Source: a virus | Virus record (IMG/VR): IMGVR_UViG_3300025030_000105 | Span: 1 to 62,980 of that record | Reading direction: 5' to 3' (one strand) | DNA: 62,980 bases | Shown here: one piece after another, positions 30,201-39,279 of the stretch | How positions within the stretch are numbered: the first letter of the stretch is position 1 | Layout of the letters: each line of letters begins with the position of its first letter | The notes under the pieces: model-generated | Databases searched by the model: none | What the model was told of the DNA's origin: nothing | Seen by the model: the letters and a program-made list of their open reading frames with translations, nothing else | Translations under genes and position numbers: made by a program

Positions 30201-33200
30201 ACGGAGAACAGTTGCTCGGGCTGATCCAGCCTTGCAAGTATCTTGCTCAGGTCTCCAGTAGGAGCCTGATCCTCAGTCCTGCGAGACCAAGCCTTCGTAC
30301 CTTGTGCGAACAACGCAACGAGGTCAGATTCAGAGAGCCTGCCGTGGGCGATGCCGAGTCGGTAGAGAGCGGCCTTGACGGCTGAGATTATTCGCTTGAA
30401 GATGGAGTGTTTCCTATTCGCAGGGTCTTGGAGGAAATACATTAATCCTTCTTCCCCTCGGAACCCTTTCGCCGTATCGGCAGGCACCTTAGCAAACGCG
30501 GCCTTGATCGCGGGATTATTCTTGGCGAGAATGGCGAAGTCCTTCAGAATCGCAGATCGCTTGGCGCGGAAGACTTTGTCTTCGTTGAGTAGGGCATGGC
30601 CGGCTTCGTGCCGCATTACATCGACTGCGTCGCCGGGCTTGAGGTTGTCGGAGAAAAGAAAAACTTTTTTCTGGCTGGGGAAGTAAGAGCCGGCTATTTC
30701 CCCGTTCTTGGAAAAGATAGCAGTGATTTGAATATCTTCGTCATTGAAAATGACGTAGTTGTATGTTCCCCCACCCTGTGCATCACTCACTGCCTTGAGG
30801 AGTGCAGGCGACGGGTCATACCCAGAAAGTTTGCCGCTCAGAGCCGCACTGATCGCTTGGGCTGGGTAATCATAGCCGAGCCAGTCGTCAGCTACTAGAG
30901 CTTTAAGGATTGCTTCGTTCTTCGGTGAAAATGTGCCGGTGCCGATAAGCTCTTCGACTTCAACGAGATCAGCGTCTTCTGGGAGTTCTTTCAGGAACTC
31001 CGTTTTGATATCTTTTAGCGGACGATTCCTGCTCGTGCCGTCTAGGTATTTTATACCGCGGATGCCTGCAGCGTGCAAGAAACTGCTTGCTTCAGCATCC
31101 GTCCCGAGTATCTTGGATAGGTCCCTATAGAAATACGACCCGTTGAAATTGCTTTTGTTTTTGTCAAGGAAATCGGCAAACTCAACCATCTTGGAATAGG
31201 TGGGGTTCGCATCAGAGTACCGTCTGTTCGCTTCCAGCTTGAAACGATTTACGATGTTATTCTTCTGGTCGCTCAGCGGTTTATCCCATAGTAAATACTC
31301 GTCCTCGGCAGGGGCTAGTTCTACTTGGTAGAGTTTGCCTTTACTATAAACTTTCTGTGCTGCCGCTCGCACCTTATTGTACAACTCTCGTCCAACTGTC
31401 TCGATGTAAAACCCGTCGTGTCCTGCTAGAGTCTTAGCAAGTAACCCTTGAAGCGCAAACGATTTATCCTCTCCCCACCCGCCTTCCGCCGTCATCTTGT
31501 CCCACACCTCGGCAGTAAGTCCTGGTTCTTTTGCTTCGAATAAAGATGCGTCGATATACTTAGGGCTGGCAGACAACTTGTCTTTGTACCACCCAGCAAC
31601 CTCTCTCGACCCGGCAAAATATAAACCATACCCGTAAGCCTGCGCGCCTTCGCCGGTGCCGATCTTCGACGAAGAGAATTTATCGACATCATGCGGAGTC
31701 CCATGCCATGCTACCATCTTCAGGAACGCTTTTTGCATCTGCCGAGGCAGTTCGTTCGCGTTCCGCACAACTTCGAGTTTCCCTCGTTTCACAAGGTTGT
31801 CATAGCCCTTGCCGAGGAAAGATTTCAGATCCTTCTGCACCTGGGCAACGAAGGTGCTGCCGCCTGCACTTCGCGCTTGCGCCTGCAGATGCCCTGAGAC
31901 CTCAGTACTCGCCAACTGCGCTGCGATAGACAACGCCTCACTGAACGCTGTAGTGTGCTCCGCATCGATACCGAGGACCTGCATGACTTTCTCGACGAGG
32001 GCGTCCCACGCACTGCGGAGTTTCCCACCGGTCTTAATTTGTGTGCTTTTAAGTACCCCTTGGAATTGGGCCGAGGAGAACGCCTGGGCCAGGAACTCCT
32101 GCTCGTTGAGGAGCCCGTAGCCGATCTGCTCCATGCCAGACAACTCTCCGGCGAGGAACTTGTTCTTGAAGGTCTTGCTGCCGCCGGCGATCTCAATGTT
32201 CGAGATCGTGTCCTTTGAGATAAGCCCTAGCTTGGTGACTTGAGTCTTTACCTGGGCCATGACCTCTTTCACCCGCTTCTGCATATCAGGCCTGATTTTT
32301 AGTTCCCTCACAGTCACGGAGTGGACCAGCTCGTGGAGAGAGGTTGGTGCGTTCTTCAGGTCCTTGACCGTGATCTCATTCTTGCCAGGGAGGTAGCCCG
32401 CAGTTTTCGCCACCGGGTCAACCTTGACCGCTGACTCAAGTTTCGAGCCTGGGGTGAACGACTTAAGGAAGCCCCCGAGCTTCTTGACGTTTTCGTCCGG
32501 AGATTGTTCGAGCGTAGCAAACAGGTCGCCTGTGGTGATTGTCTGCTTTGTCGCCGTCTCGGAGAGTGTATCGAGAGCTTCGAAAGAAGCTCCGGTAGGA
32601 GCTACTGCTCCCCTGTCGTCAGATAATTGAACACCCTCTTGCACAGGAGCAGCCATACTCCCTGCGGGGACTTTAGGTACTGGTGCAGGGGCTTGATCCC
32701 CAGTGAGGGCTCCACCAGGAGGTAGTACTTCGTCCGGGACTGAGAACTCATCGTTTACTCCTTGCGCAACTTCCGCGCTTTGTCCCGCAGTGCCTGCAGG
32801 TGCTCCGAGATTTCCCGTTGACGGGCCAAGAACTCCCTCTCCTGTTTGGAGAGTATCTGCACCGGCCATCTGAGCCGGATCTTGTTGAAGATCAGCATCT
32901 TCCCTCCTTAGGTCCTCCTGGACCTGCAATCGATCAAAAGCTACGCGTCGCTTGCGGACATCGGCTTCGTCCTGCACTGCTTGCGCAGAGTCTGCCAGAT
33001 CGTAAAGAATGTCGTTCGTTTCAGAGCCTGTTTCTTCGGTTGCCCTTCTGGCCTTGAGTTCACCCTCAGCAACTTGGTTCCTGAACGACGTAGCCTTGTT
33101 CTCGGTAAACCAATTCAATTTCTCCGCAGGCGTCATCCCGGCGGTCTCCGCCTGAACGTCCTGAATTGTTTTCCCTGCAGGCGGCAGATAACTCCACACC

Positions 33201-34570
33201 TCCTCGCCGATAGCGAGGTTCGTCGACGTAGGGGCCGACGGCCTCATCGGCAATTCTTCAACTACCGGCTTCGCCTCTTTCTCAGCGAGGACTTCTTCGA
33301 GGTTGCCTGCCGCTACTGCGGCGGCTGCATCGCTTACAGCGATGTCTACCGTGCGGTCTCCGACCGTGACGGTCGCTACGCCGTCTTCGACTTTGTCGAT
33401 CTTCACCTCTTCAGGTGTAACTTGGTTCAGCGTTTCCGCTTGAACTGTGTTCGTCACCGGGTCGGCCTGTTCCTCCCGAATGACGTTCGCAACTCTTCGG
33501 ATAGGGAGACCTGCGGCGATGTCTTCTTTCGCCCCAACCAGCCACTGATCAGCATCCGGTACCTTATTTGCTACAGCCTGCTTGTGGAGTTCATCTACGA
33601 CGGCTTGTCGTTGCTCCGGCGTTGCCGACGTAGGATCTTCGATTATGGTGTTTACGGCTTTTGCGCTTCTCGCATTGCTGTAGTTCACATGAAGTCCGAA
33701 TGGAGCAAGGAACGCAGTCATGCCGAGGGTAGGACCGACGACGGCTTTCATTTGTTCAAGCGGAGAGACATCAACGCCCGCTTCTCGTTCTACGCTTGCC
33801 TGCAGCCCAGCCTGGCCGATCTCGGTTCCTACTTCGCCGATGGCGGTATTCACAAGCCCCTTGGCGAACGGCTTCCAGACTGCAGTATCCGTCGCCGCCT
33901 TAATCGTACCGGCTACGGTCGGCGCTGCGGCTTTGCCGAGAGCTTTCCCTGCTATGCCTACGAACTTGCCTCCAACGAAAGTGCCTGCAGCTTCGCCTGC
34001 ACCCTCAATAAATAGGTTCTTCCAGCCTGCGGCTCTGGCTACTTCGTCCGAAGCACCTGCGCCCTTGACAGACTCTAAGGTTTGTTGACCTTGCTGCATA
34101 GCGGCGGGGACAGAGCCGAGAACCGACGAGATACCAAGCCCTACAGCCCCACCTACGGCGAGTTCCGGAGCGGCGGCACCGAGAGCGGCGAGACCCCCGC
34201 CTACGATGAGCGGGGCGGCTATGGATGGGGCGAGCATCTGCCCACCTTCGGCGAGAGCGTTAACTACCGCACCGTGTTCGCCAGGGCGAAGTTTGTTCTC
34301 TGGTAGCTCCTGTCTAGTCTTGGCGGCGTCGGCGATGGACTTCCCTGCGTCGTATACGCCCTGTCTGAAACCTCCACCAGTAGGCTCTCCGAGCCACTGC
34401 ATGGCCTGACCGGCTTGAAGAGGGATCCCCTCAGTTACGCCGGTACGGAGCCCGGTGCCGATCTCTCCGAGTGCGGTGCGAGGTTTCTGCCGGATGCCTC
34501 CGGTTGGGGCCAATAAAGCATCAAATGTGCTGCCCCCAGAAGAGGCAAGAAGGTCGTCGAACTCAGCCAT
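27266..34570 (-). CDS. giant polyvalent virion protein: ADP-ribosyltransferase-like domain and two HExxH zincin sites
   Basis: A 2434-residue protein, the last of the late operon. The N-terminus repeats FDDLLASSGG and FDALLAPTGG, followed by a Gly/Ala-rich hydrophobic region (about 110-235). A first zincin-like site, TSLHELVHSV, lies near residue 746. An ADP-ribosyltransferase-like domain of the polyvalent type, WHGTPHDVDKF with YGYGLYFAG, starts near 955. A second zincin-like site, VMRHEAGHALL, lies near 1321. The C-terminal part has a hydrophobic Gly-rich segment near 2170 and matches large polyvalent phage proteins. Such proteins are packed in the virion and injected with the DNA; they are thought to modify or protect against host factors. 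The start overlaps the previous stop as TAATG. Confidence 0.88.
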   Translation of the reverse strand: MAEFDDLLASSGGSTFDALLAPTGGIRQKPRTALGEIGTGLRTGVTEGIPLQAGQAMQWLGEPTGGGFRQGVYDAGKSIADAAKTRQELPENKLRPGEHGAVVNALAEGGQMLAPSIAAPLIVGGGLAALGAAAPELAVGGAVGLGISSVLGSVPAAMQQGQQTLESVKGAGASDEVARAAGWKNLFIEGAGEAAGTFVGGKFVGIAGKALGKAAAPTVAGTIKAATDTAVWKPFAKGLVNTAIGEVGTEIGQAGLQASVEREAGVDVSPLEQMKAVVGPTLGMTAFLAPFGLHVNYSNARSAKAVNTIIEDPTSATPEQRQAVVDELHKQAVANKVPDADQWLVGAKEDIAAGLPIRRVANVIREEQADPVTNTVQAETLNQVTPEEVKIDKVEDGVATVTVGDRTVDIAVSDAAAAVAAGNLEEVLAEKEAKPVVEELPMRPSAPTSTNLAIGEEVWSYLPPAGKTIQDVQAETAGMTPAEKLNWFTENKATSFRNQVAEGELKARRATEETGSETNDILYDLADSAQAVQDEADVRKRRVAFDRLQVQEDLRREDADLQQDPAQMAGADTLQTGEGVLGPSTGNLGAPAGTAGQSAEVAQGVNDEFSVPDEVLPPGGALTGDQAPAPVPKVPAGSMAAPVQEGVQLSDDRGAVAPTGASFEALDTLSETATKQTITTGDLFATLEQSPDENVKKLGGFLKSFTPGSKLESAVKVDPVAKTAGYLPGKNEITVKDLKNAPTSLHELVHSVTVRELKIRPDMQKRVKEVMAQVKTQVTKLGLISKDTISNIEIAGGSKTFKNKFLAGELSGMEQIGYGLLNEQEFLAQAFSSAQFQGVLKSTQIKTGGKLRSAWDALVEKVMQVLGIDAEHTTAFSEALSIAAQLASTEVSGHLQAQARSAGGSTFVAQVQKDLKSFLGKGYDNLVKRGKLEVVRNANELPRQMQKAFLKMVAWHGTPHDVDKFSSSKIGTGEGAQAYGYGLYFAGSREVAGWYKDKLSASPKYIDASLFEAKEPGLTAEVWDKMTAEGGWGEDKSFALQGLLAKTLAGHDGFYIETVGRELYNKVRAAAQKVYSKGKLYQVELAPAEDEYLLWDKPLSDQKNNIVNRFKLEANRRYSDANPTYSKMVEFADFLDKNKSNFNGSYFYRDLSKILGTDAEASSFLHAAGIRGIKYLDGTSRNRPLKDIKTEFLKELPEDADLVEVEELIGTGTFSPKNEAILKALVADDWLGYDYPAQAISAALSGKLSGYDPSPALLKAVSDAQGGGTYNYVIFNDEDIQITAIFSKNGEIAGSYFPSQKKVFLFSDNLKPGDAVDVMRHEAGHALLNEDKVFRAKRSAILKDFAILAKNNPAIKAAFAKVPADTAKGFRGEEGLMYFLQDPANRKHSIFKRIISAVKAALYRLGIAHGRLSESDLVALFAQGTKAWSRRTEDQAPTGDLSKILARLDQPEQLFSVVSNKMKEGQAKIDQILDAVQDPKSRLRDIYVKYAKQWLAVTPRSHLAQTLGKKIHWLKDIDTHNKKMEAIKAQLPDDFYAIYQDAEAVAKKNSGLEAFNNLLLTGTFNQMTPWLDETEQDWFDKSGPAGLQRSNTEKAWKDEGMKKSTGKTFAEAYAETRAAWDRLKPVEQEQAKKIVDYLASIRERERNNLLAVIEASSEGNPTLREQLLTRFNATFGKLRGIYVPLSRYGEYILKFTTQDGREQTEFFTSPGERRVFRKQMEAQGVDPDTFVEDVKRETQKGEAVIPQALREQLGKALEAKYLTGVDLEDAGAVNEAQARAADAFSDLNQVILRWMPETSALKNSIHRKNVLGASTDMLRSSMDYVLRHAGSIAWMEYGRKIEEDIQGFEQENKDKIADREGPINMDMRTHLVNDARRWFQAVKNERVSPIASTLGKFSTAYYMTSPSTFLVQLTQLPVLTLPALARKFASLPKATAALSEGLRKAFNKKYSKEAMYGDADVNRVYADLHLKVTEKNRVGDRQLGEDFFSPAEKLQKIKGLGTGKAGDYKRELLALRESLAKGDLDISAVHEASDIAQGKQTTAVGKILRYAMLPMQHGELGSRKATVLASYKLATDAKKDFFSALEDSSEIVGGTLYNYAKSDKGWFMQGDTVRTLTTFQTYRIKTALRMGILLMQSLKGEDAKTKKEAFKEFLGVTTMSAALAGVHGTIIGGIVFGLANLFGGDDDEPYDAEMEFDKWVNEQAGDLFGGIISYGLPTAVGVNASKRIGMGDLYGVSSEPPENMHGAQLAAWYAGNLIGPSFSVAQSWVKGYDQMVNKGNFMRGLEEALPKPLKDGLKAIRVASDGLKTGAGKKILSDEAIGPDEILMIGLGFQPDEVAKAQGAERSLNKLGTQLSERRGRLIRNAAKAIVESEDTEGPMSAIAVFNAKLPLFAINGSDLRPAVRRLVLGEVGTTGLRQRQVASQFGVPVYQGE

Positions 34571-35802
34571 TACTTCAGTTCTCCGTTTTTGACCTTAGTG
34601 AATATGCTTGTTTGTTCTTCTTGCGTCTGCCCCTTCTTCATATGCTTGGCAGCTATACTCTTCTGCTCTGGGGTCAAGGACGCCGCTACTGCGGCGAAGG
34701 AGCCTTGCGCCCCTTGTTGAGTCTTCACCTGAAGGTTGCCCTCTCGGTCAACGTAGCTGACATACGGCGTCTTGGTCATCCCACCCTGTCCAATGGACTC
34801 AATCTCGCCGAAATGGGGCTTGGGCGGTTCAGGGTCGCCGGCTACTGCGGCTTTCGCCGAAAGAAGACTGGCGTTCGCCAATGCCTCTTTGCTCTGCGCC
34901 GACCTGAATCCCTGTTGGGATTTGTTCTCCCCAGGCATCTCCGCCGCAGACGTACCGGCAAGCAACGCTTGTGCCTGCTGAAGAGGAACACCGCCAGTCA
35001 CTGTAGAATACAGTGTGTTCTCCGCGCCGAACTTGTCGACTGCGGCCTTGTTGTACTCAGCTATGCCGGCGTTGGCCGCTGTCATCTCCGCTGCTCCGGA
35101 AGAGTATATTGGGTTGTCCCCTCGATATCCGGTAATCGTTGCGAAGGCTTTCGGGTTGTCGAACGGGGTCTTCAACTGAGGTGCGTAGCCGGGCTGGACT
35201 GTTGTCTTCGGCGCGATGCCTCCTCCGAACGAGGTTGCTGCGTTCCCATTTATCATTTCACGCCGAGCGCCCCCGGCTCCAGGCGACAGGTTATCGGTAA
35301 GCCACTTCATCCCTTGCGCGTTGACTGCCTTGGTGTCCGGTCTTCCCTCTGATCGCGCCTGCGCATCGGCGAGGGCAATTTGCAGATGGACATCGTCAAG
35401 CTTATTCTGTGTCACCATTTTGGTGCCATCCTTCAGGGTGACAAAGTCAGGCTCGGGCGGGACGTAGGTCCGGGGAGTCTCGGTTCCGACAGGAGTCGCC
35501 TGGGCTACAGGTGCTGCGCCTCGCAGAAGCCCTGATACGCCCCCGGCTAGGTCATATATTTCCCGCACAGGGGAAGTATTGCGCACCGTTTCGTTCATTC
35601 CTGACACCCAGCGGCCAACGCCTCTGGGGATGCCGGCTCCTACCTCTTCCGCACTCGGCAACTGCACAGTCGGCGGTTGCGAGACCAGAGTCTCGCTCGG
35701 CTTGGGGATTATCCCTGTTTCGTTTATCAGTGCCCTGCCCGGCCCAACGTAGGGGTACTTGATTCCCAACTCGTCCGGTTTCACCTTCGCTAAATCTGCC
35801 AT
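34570..35802 (-). CDS. virion-associated protein of unknown function
   Basis: A 410-residue protein behind AGGAGGTTCAGAT. It is rich in Ala, Gly, Pro and Gln, with few hydrophobic cores, and has the segment ASLTPEQKSIAAKHMKKGQT near the C-terminus. Its place between the coiled-coil protein and the giant polyvalent protein makes it a likely internal virion or ejection protein. No family is recognised. Confidence 0.65.
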   Translation of the reverse strand: MADLAKVKPDELGIKYPYVGPGRALINETGIIPKPSETLVSQPPTVQLPSAEEVGAGIPRGVGRWVSGMNETVRNTSPVREIYDLAGGVSGLLRGAAPVAQATPVGTETPRTYVPPEPDFVTLKDGTKMVTQNKLDDVHLQIALADAQARSEGRPDTKAVNAQGMKWLTDNLSPGAGGARREMINGNAATSFGGGIAPKTTVQPGYAPQLKTPFDNPKAFATITGYRGDNPIYSSGAAEMTAANAGIAEYNKAAVDKFGAENTLYSTVTGGVPLQQAQALLAGTSAAEMPGENKSQQGFRSAQSKEALANASLLSAKAAVAGDPEPPKPHFGEIESIGQGGMTKTPYVSYVDREGNLQVKTQQGAQGSFAAVAASLTPEQKSIAAKHMKKGQTQEEQTSIFTKVKNGELK

Positions 35803-35813
35803 ATCTGAACCTC

Positions 35814-37784
35814 CTACCCTTGGATAATTGTCTGCTCGATGGTGCTGTCGCTGGTCGTGTCGCTCTGCGAATGACTGTCGACAATAGAGAAGCTGTTGCT
35901 CTCCTGTGCTGCGTAGCTCTGCGACAAGCCTTCGTTAAACCCAACCTGCGCGTTCGCCGAGACGCTGGTAAGCGCCGATGCAACCTTCTGCGTGTAGAGA
36001 CCGGCCACCGCTTTCAGCGCTTCCATCTGGATCTCTTTCGCTGCCGTCGCCGCCCGCAGGTTGGCGTCCATCTCCTTGACGATCAACTCGGCTCGGCCTA
36101 CGACCTCACTGACCTGTGCCTTAAAGTTATCTACTTTCGCTCTCAGGTACTCGCCTTCCCGGCGAACCTCGGCGTCGTAGCCTGCCATCTGCGCGGTGTA
36201 GACCTTCGCCCCTGTCTCGTCCTTGCCCAGCTCGTATTGAGTATCAGCTTTATACTTATCGATGGCAGAGGTCAGTACGGCGACCTTGTCCTTGTTCCCT
36301 TCGACGAGGGTTTGCATCTGCGCCAGATTAATATCTGCGACGACTTTCGACGCCTGGACCTGAGTAGCGTAGGCAGTTACCTGCTTGCCGTAGAGGTCAA
36401 CCTTGGCGGTTTCTCCTGCGATGCGGGCCTGGTACAGGTTGAACTTAGCGGTAACTCCAGATATCTGCGCGATGACTGCATCGATCTTCGCCTTGAAGGC
36501 GTCGATCCTTGCCCGGTCGATCTCGGTCTGGAGACGAGCGCCATCCATCTGCGCCTTGTAAAGCTCTATCAGTACTTTCAGTGCGTCCACACGGGCGGTG
36601 TAGATCTGCACCTTTTGAACTTGCAGTTCACCATGGATCTTCGCCCCTTCCATCTGCGCTTTGTAAAGCTCGACTTTGGCAAGCTCGGCCCGAATGCGGG
36701 ACTCGAAGACTTGAGCAAGGGCCTTATACCCTTCCATTCTTGCGTTGAAGGAGCTGACCTTGAGGCCGAAGGCGTCGATCACTGCCTGTACGCGATAGCG
36801 GGCAACCTCGAAGGCTCGCTGTGCGACTTGGTTAGTAAAGTCCATGACCTGCTTCTCGAAGGTCATCCCAGAGGTAATGGCGAACTGGGTCTGTTGCTGC
36901 TGCAACTCGGCCCGCTTGAAGGTTATATCCCTATCAAGATTCAGCCTCGCTCTCGTGTCCTCGGCAAGTGCTTCCTGCAGGGCGGAGGACAGGACGCCGT
37001 CTGGCATCTCGTAGTTCCACTGTTCCCAGTTATTGAGGACTTGGTTATACGCTTTTACCAGCTCAACGTCCAAATTTGAGAGTGCTCTCTCCCAGATTGC
37101 AGTCCACACCTCCTCCGTGTATACGGCGGTCCCGATAGTTACATCGTTATACAGCTTGGTCTTGATCGCGTCAGCCAGGTCTGACTGGTAAGTCGCTTCG
37201 TCGTAGACGAACATCGGCTCGGGCGGTGTAAGGTCCGCCGTCGGGAGGGTTCCTTCGAACTGGGCGAATGCAATCTCCGGAGGAGACGGAAGCACTGTCT
37301 CGTCGAGGACCGGCACTGCCGGCATGTCGAGGGTCGGAGACACCGGGATACTTGGATCGGAGAGCGCGGGAACGTCAGTCGGCACTGTTGGCAGTGCGTC
37401 ATCAGGGGCATCCGGCAATGAAATTGCGGGGGAGATCGCATCCAAATTAGGGAGGTCGACTTGCTCGACGGAGATGTCGACGAGACCAAGGAGAGCACGG
37501 AGCGCGGCGAGGTCGGAGATCGTAACAGGCTGCGCCTGAGTAACGTAGGGCGTTACCGCGTCAGGGGTAGGCGCCTCGCCAATATTCGGTGGATCGAGTG
37601 TCTCAAGTGCGAGGTCTAGGTTCCCCATCGGAACGGAGAAGTCGCCGACAGCGAGAGCGTCAAGTGCTGCGACCGACTCCGCGTCGTACTGATTCACAAG
37701 GTCTTCTGACATCCCAAACCTTGCAGTCACAAGGTCTGAGGCGACATGCGCAACCGGTGTTATCTGAAAACTACTTAGCGCCAT
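35814..37784 (-). CDS. long coiled-coil-repeat virion protein
   Basis: A 656-residue protein. After a Pro/Asp-rich N-terminal third (to about 190), residues 320-600 are an extended helical ladder of a repeating unit of about 21-35 residues: VELYKAQMEGAKIHGELQ, VQIYTARVDALKVLIELYK and so on, with Tyr-x-Ala-x-Val/Met-x-Gly/Ala-x-Lys in most turns. The C-terminus is Ser/Gln-rich. Proteins with such repeats are found in tails or internal parts of podoviruses. It may form a long fibre or an ejection conduit. It is preceded by AAGGAGGCCGAG. Confidence 0.7.
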   Translation of the reverse strand: MALSSFQITPVAHVASDLVTARFGMSEDLVNQYDAESVAALDALAVGDFSVPMGNLDLALETLDPPNIGEAPTPDAVTPYVTQAQPVTISDLAALRALLGLVDISVEQVDLPNLDAISPAISLPDAPDDALPTVPTDVPALSDPSIPVSPTLDMPAVPVLDETVLPSPPEIAFAQFEGTLPTADLTPPEPMFVYDEATYQSDLADAIKTKLYNDVTIGTAVYTEEVWTAIWERALSNLDVELVKAYNQVLNNWEQWNYEMPDGVLSSALQEALAEDTRARLNLDRDITFKRAELQQQQTQFAITSGMTFEKQVMDFTNQVAQRAFEVARYRVQAVIDAFGLKVSSFNARMEGYKALAQVFESRIRAELAKVELYKAQMEGAKIHGELQVQKVQIYTARVDALKVLIELYKAQMDGARLQTEIDRARIDAFKAKIDAVIAQISGVTAKFNLYQARIAGETAKVDLYGKQVTAYATQVQASKVVADINLAQMQTLVEGNKDKVAVLTSAIDKYKADTQYELGKDETGAKVYTAQMAGYDAEVRREGEYLRAKVDNFKAQVSEVVGRAELIVKEMDANLRAATAAKEIQMEALKAVAGLYTQKVASALTSVSANAQVGFNEGLSQSYAAQESNSFSIVDSHSQSDTTSDSTIEQTIIQG

Positions 37785-37799
37785 CTCGGCCTCCTTATA

Positions 37800-37829
37800 T
37801 GTGTAACATGAGTATACCTCATGCTGTTG
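37800..37829 (-). promoter_or_regulatory. possible late promoter with palindromic operator
   Basis: On the minus strand GTTACACA (the -10-like element of the other late promoters) lies behind the inverted repeat CATGAG-TATAC-CTCATG (37807-37823). There is no good -35 box, so a regulator would be needed. It precedes the coiled-coil gene by about 15 bp. Confidence 0.4.
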
Positions 37830-37830
37830 G

Positions 37831-39279
37831 TTAATACAACTGGACTTTTTCTTCTATGGCGTAGTCGACTCTCCCGAGGAAGATCTCTCCATAGAACTCA
37901 ACCAAGTTGCCATCTGCGTCCTTCATGTCTGGTATTGTGTGCCGCGATTGCCCTGTTAAAAGTCTCGGGAAGTTAGTTGATACAAGAGAATTGTTGCTAT
38001 TCGGTCCGACATAATAATAACCGAATTGATCTTGACCGTATATATAAGCTCCAAGTAATGCAGTTATTTGCGCTATACTATCAGTGTTGTAATATTTTAA
38101 TCCAATATTATCGAATTGCGGATAAGTATCAGAACTTACTTCTCGCAATGGATAAACTGTTGAGTTTACTTTAAGATAATCACATTTGGATGTGGTGGCG
38201 GTTACTGTTTCTTCAAGTAAAGCGCCTTCAAGGTCGCATATTTGATAATCCCTTATCCTGTGGGTATGCGTCTCAACGGAACTGGTGCGATAACATGCAG
38301 CGTGATTCTGGTGATTATTCGTCTCAATTCTTACAGAATACTCGCCTGACCATAAGGAACAACCTTCAGCGGTGTATGTGGTGTTCCATTGGTTGTAATA
38401 CTCCCCTCCTGGTATGGAAAATGTATCTTCACCTGGAGTTGGGCCTGGATTGCCGACATTTCCACATGCATCAATTACGTCTTGTTCAACAACAGTTAAT
38501 TCTCCGGAACATCCATAGCCATAGCTAACCCAACAGTTTCCACCATACCTGTCTGATTCATCGACAGCTATGAATCCGTTGCGAGGGAGTCCAATATCAG
38601 TTCCGTAAACCATGATACTTCTATTTTCGGTAACTGTTCTGTCTGCCTCAGATGTCCAGGCATTTCGGCCCATGCATCCACCCCAGCATATTACAACGTG
38701 AATTGTTCCAGCGGATGAAGTAAAGTCGTGTGTTTCTGAGAGATTGCCGGTTAGGTCAATATCTGTCCCCCCTGGCCTTACCCCTGTTTGCGCGACAAAG
38801 AACAGGTAATACTCCCCGTCGGTCGACATGAACTGCCCGTCGATGTTCACTTCGACGTTGTCGTCCATATCCGCCGCAGTTACCCCAGTGACATTCTTGA
38901 ACAACTTGTACGGGCCTTCGAAGGTTCCGCTCATGCAGGCTACCCAGTACTGATTATCCCCACTACGCATACAGGGAACCAGCCTTGAAAGCGGAAGCGG
39001 AGTTATTTGCTCCGCATGTTTCTCTTTTGGAATCTCGGGCTTACCTGCATCGCAAGTGACAACGATATTCTCCGCCCCGTTGACGGACTGCATATAGACC
39101 GTGCCTACATATGCGCCGGTCTGGTCGTAAAACTTCTTCGTCTCGGAATAGATCGCCAGATCCTGAAAGGACTGGTTCCTGCGGAAGTCGAACATCAGGC
39201 GAGGCACATGAGCCTCAGCGAGGGAGCGGGCCTGAACCCTGTCTCCTTTAAGCTCGACCTGCGTCGTCTTGGCGGCCAT
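37831..39279 (-). CDS. cysteine-rich tail or receptor-binding candidate
   Basis: A 482-residue protein starting at 39279 in a TGATG overlap. The first 200 residues resemble phage tail-associated proteins. The remainder is rich in Cys, Thr, Asn and Tyr, with about a dozen cysteines and visibly lower GC than the flanking genes. This composition suggests a surface-exposed, separately acquired domain. No catalytic motif is visible. A tail tip or adsorption role is inferred from position and composition. Confidence 0.55.
   Translation of the reverse strand: MAAKTTQVELKGDRVQARSLAEAHVPRLMFDFRRNQSFQDLAIYSETKKFYDQTGAYVGTVYMQSVNGAENIVVTCDAGKPEIPKEKHAEQITPLPLSRLVPCMRSGDNQYWVACMSGTFEGPYKLFKNVTGVTAADMDDNVEVNIDGQFMSTDGEYYLFFVAQTGVRPGGTDIDLTGNLSETHDFTSSAGTIHVVICWGGCMGRNAWTSEADRTVTENRSIMVYGTDIGLPRNGFIAVDESDRYGGNCWVSYGYGCSGELTVVEQDVIDACGNVGNPGPTPGEDTFSIPGGEYYNQWNTTYTAEGCSLWSGEYSVRIETNNHQNHAACYRTSSVETHTHRIRDYQICDLEGALLEETVTATTSKCDYLKVNSTVYPLREVSSDTYPQFDNIGLKYYNTDSIAQITALLGAYIYGQDQFGYYYVGPNSNNSLVSTNFPRLLTGQSRHTIPDMKDADGNLVEFYGEIFLGRVDYAIEEKVQLY

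Noticed and set aside
27266-34570. Virion RNA polymerase like that of phage N4
   Set aside because: The giant protein is large enough, but I see no single-subunit RNA polymerase motifs, while polyvalent-protein motifs are clear.
32981-35352. Long plus-strand ORFs (344 and 293 codons) opposite the polyvalent and virion genes
   Set aside because: They have no ribosome site and lie antisense to clear, motif-bearing genes; their composition mirrors codon bias of the real strand.
35820-37079. 419-codon plus-strand ORF
   Set aside because: It is antisense to the coiled-coil-repeat gene; its length follows from the repeat composition. No ribosome site or domain is visible.
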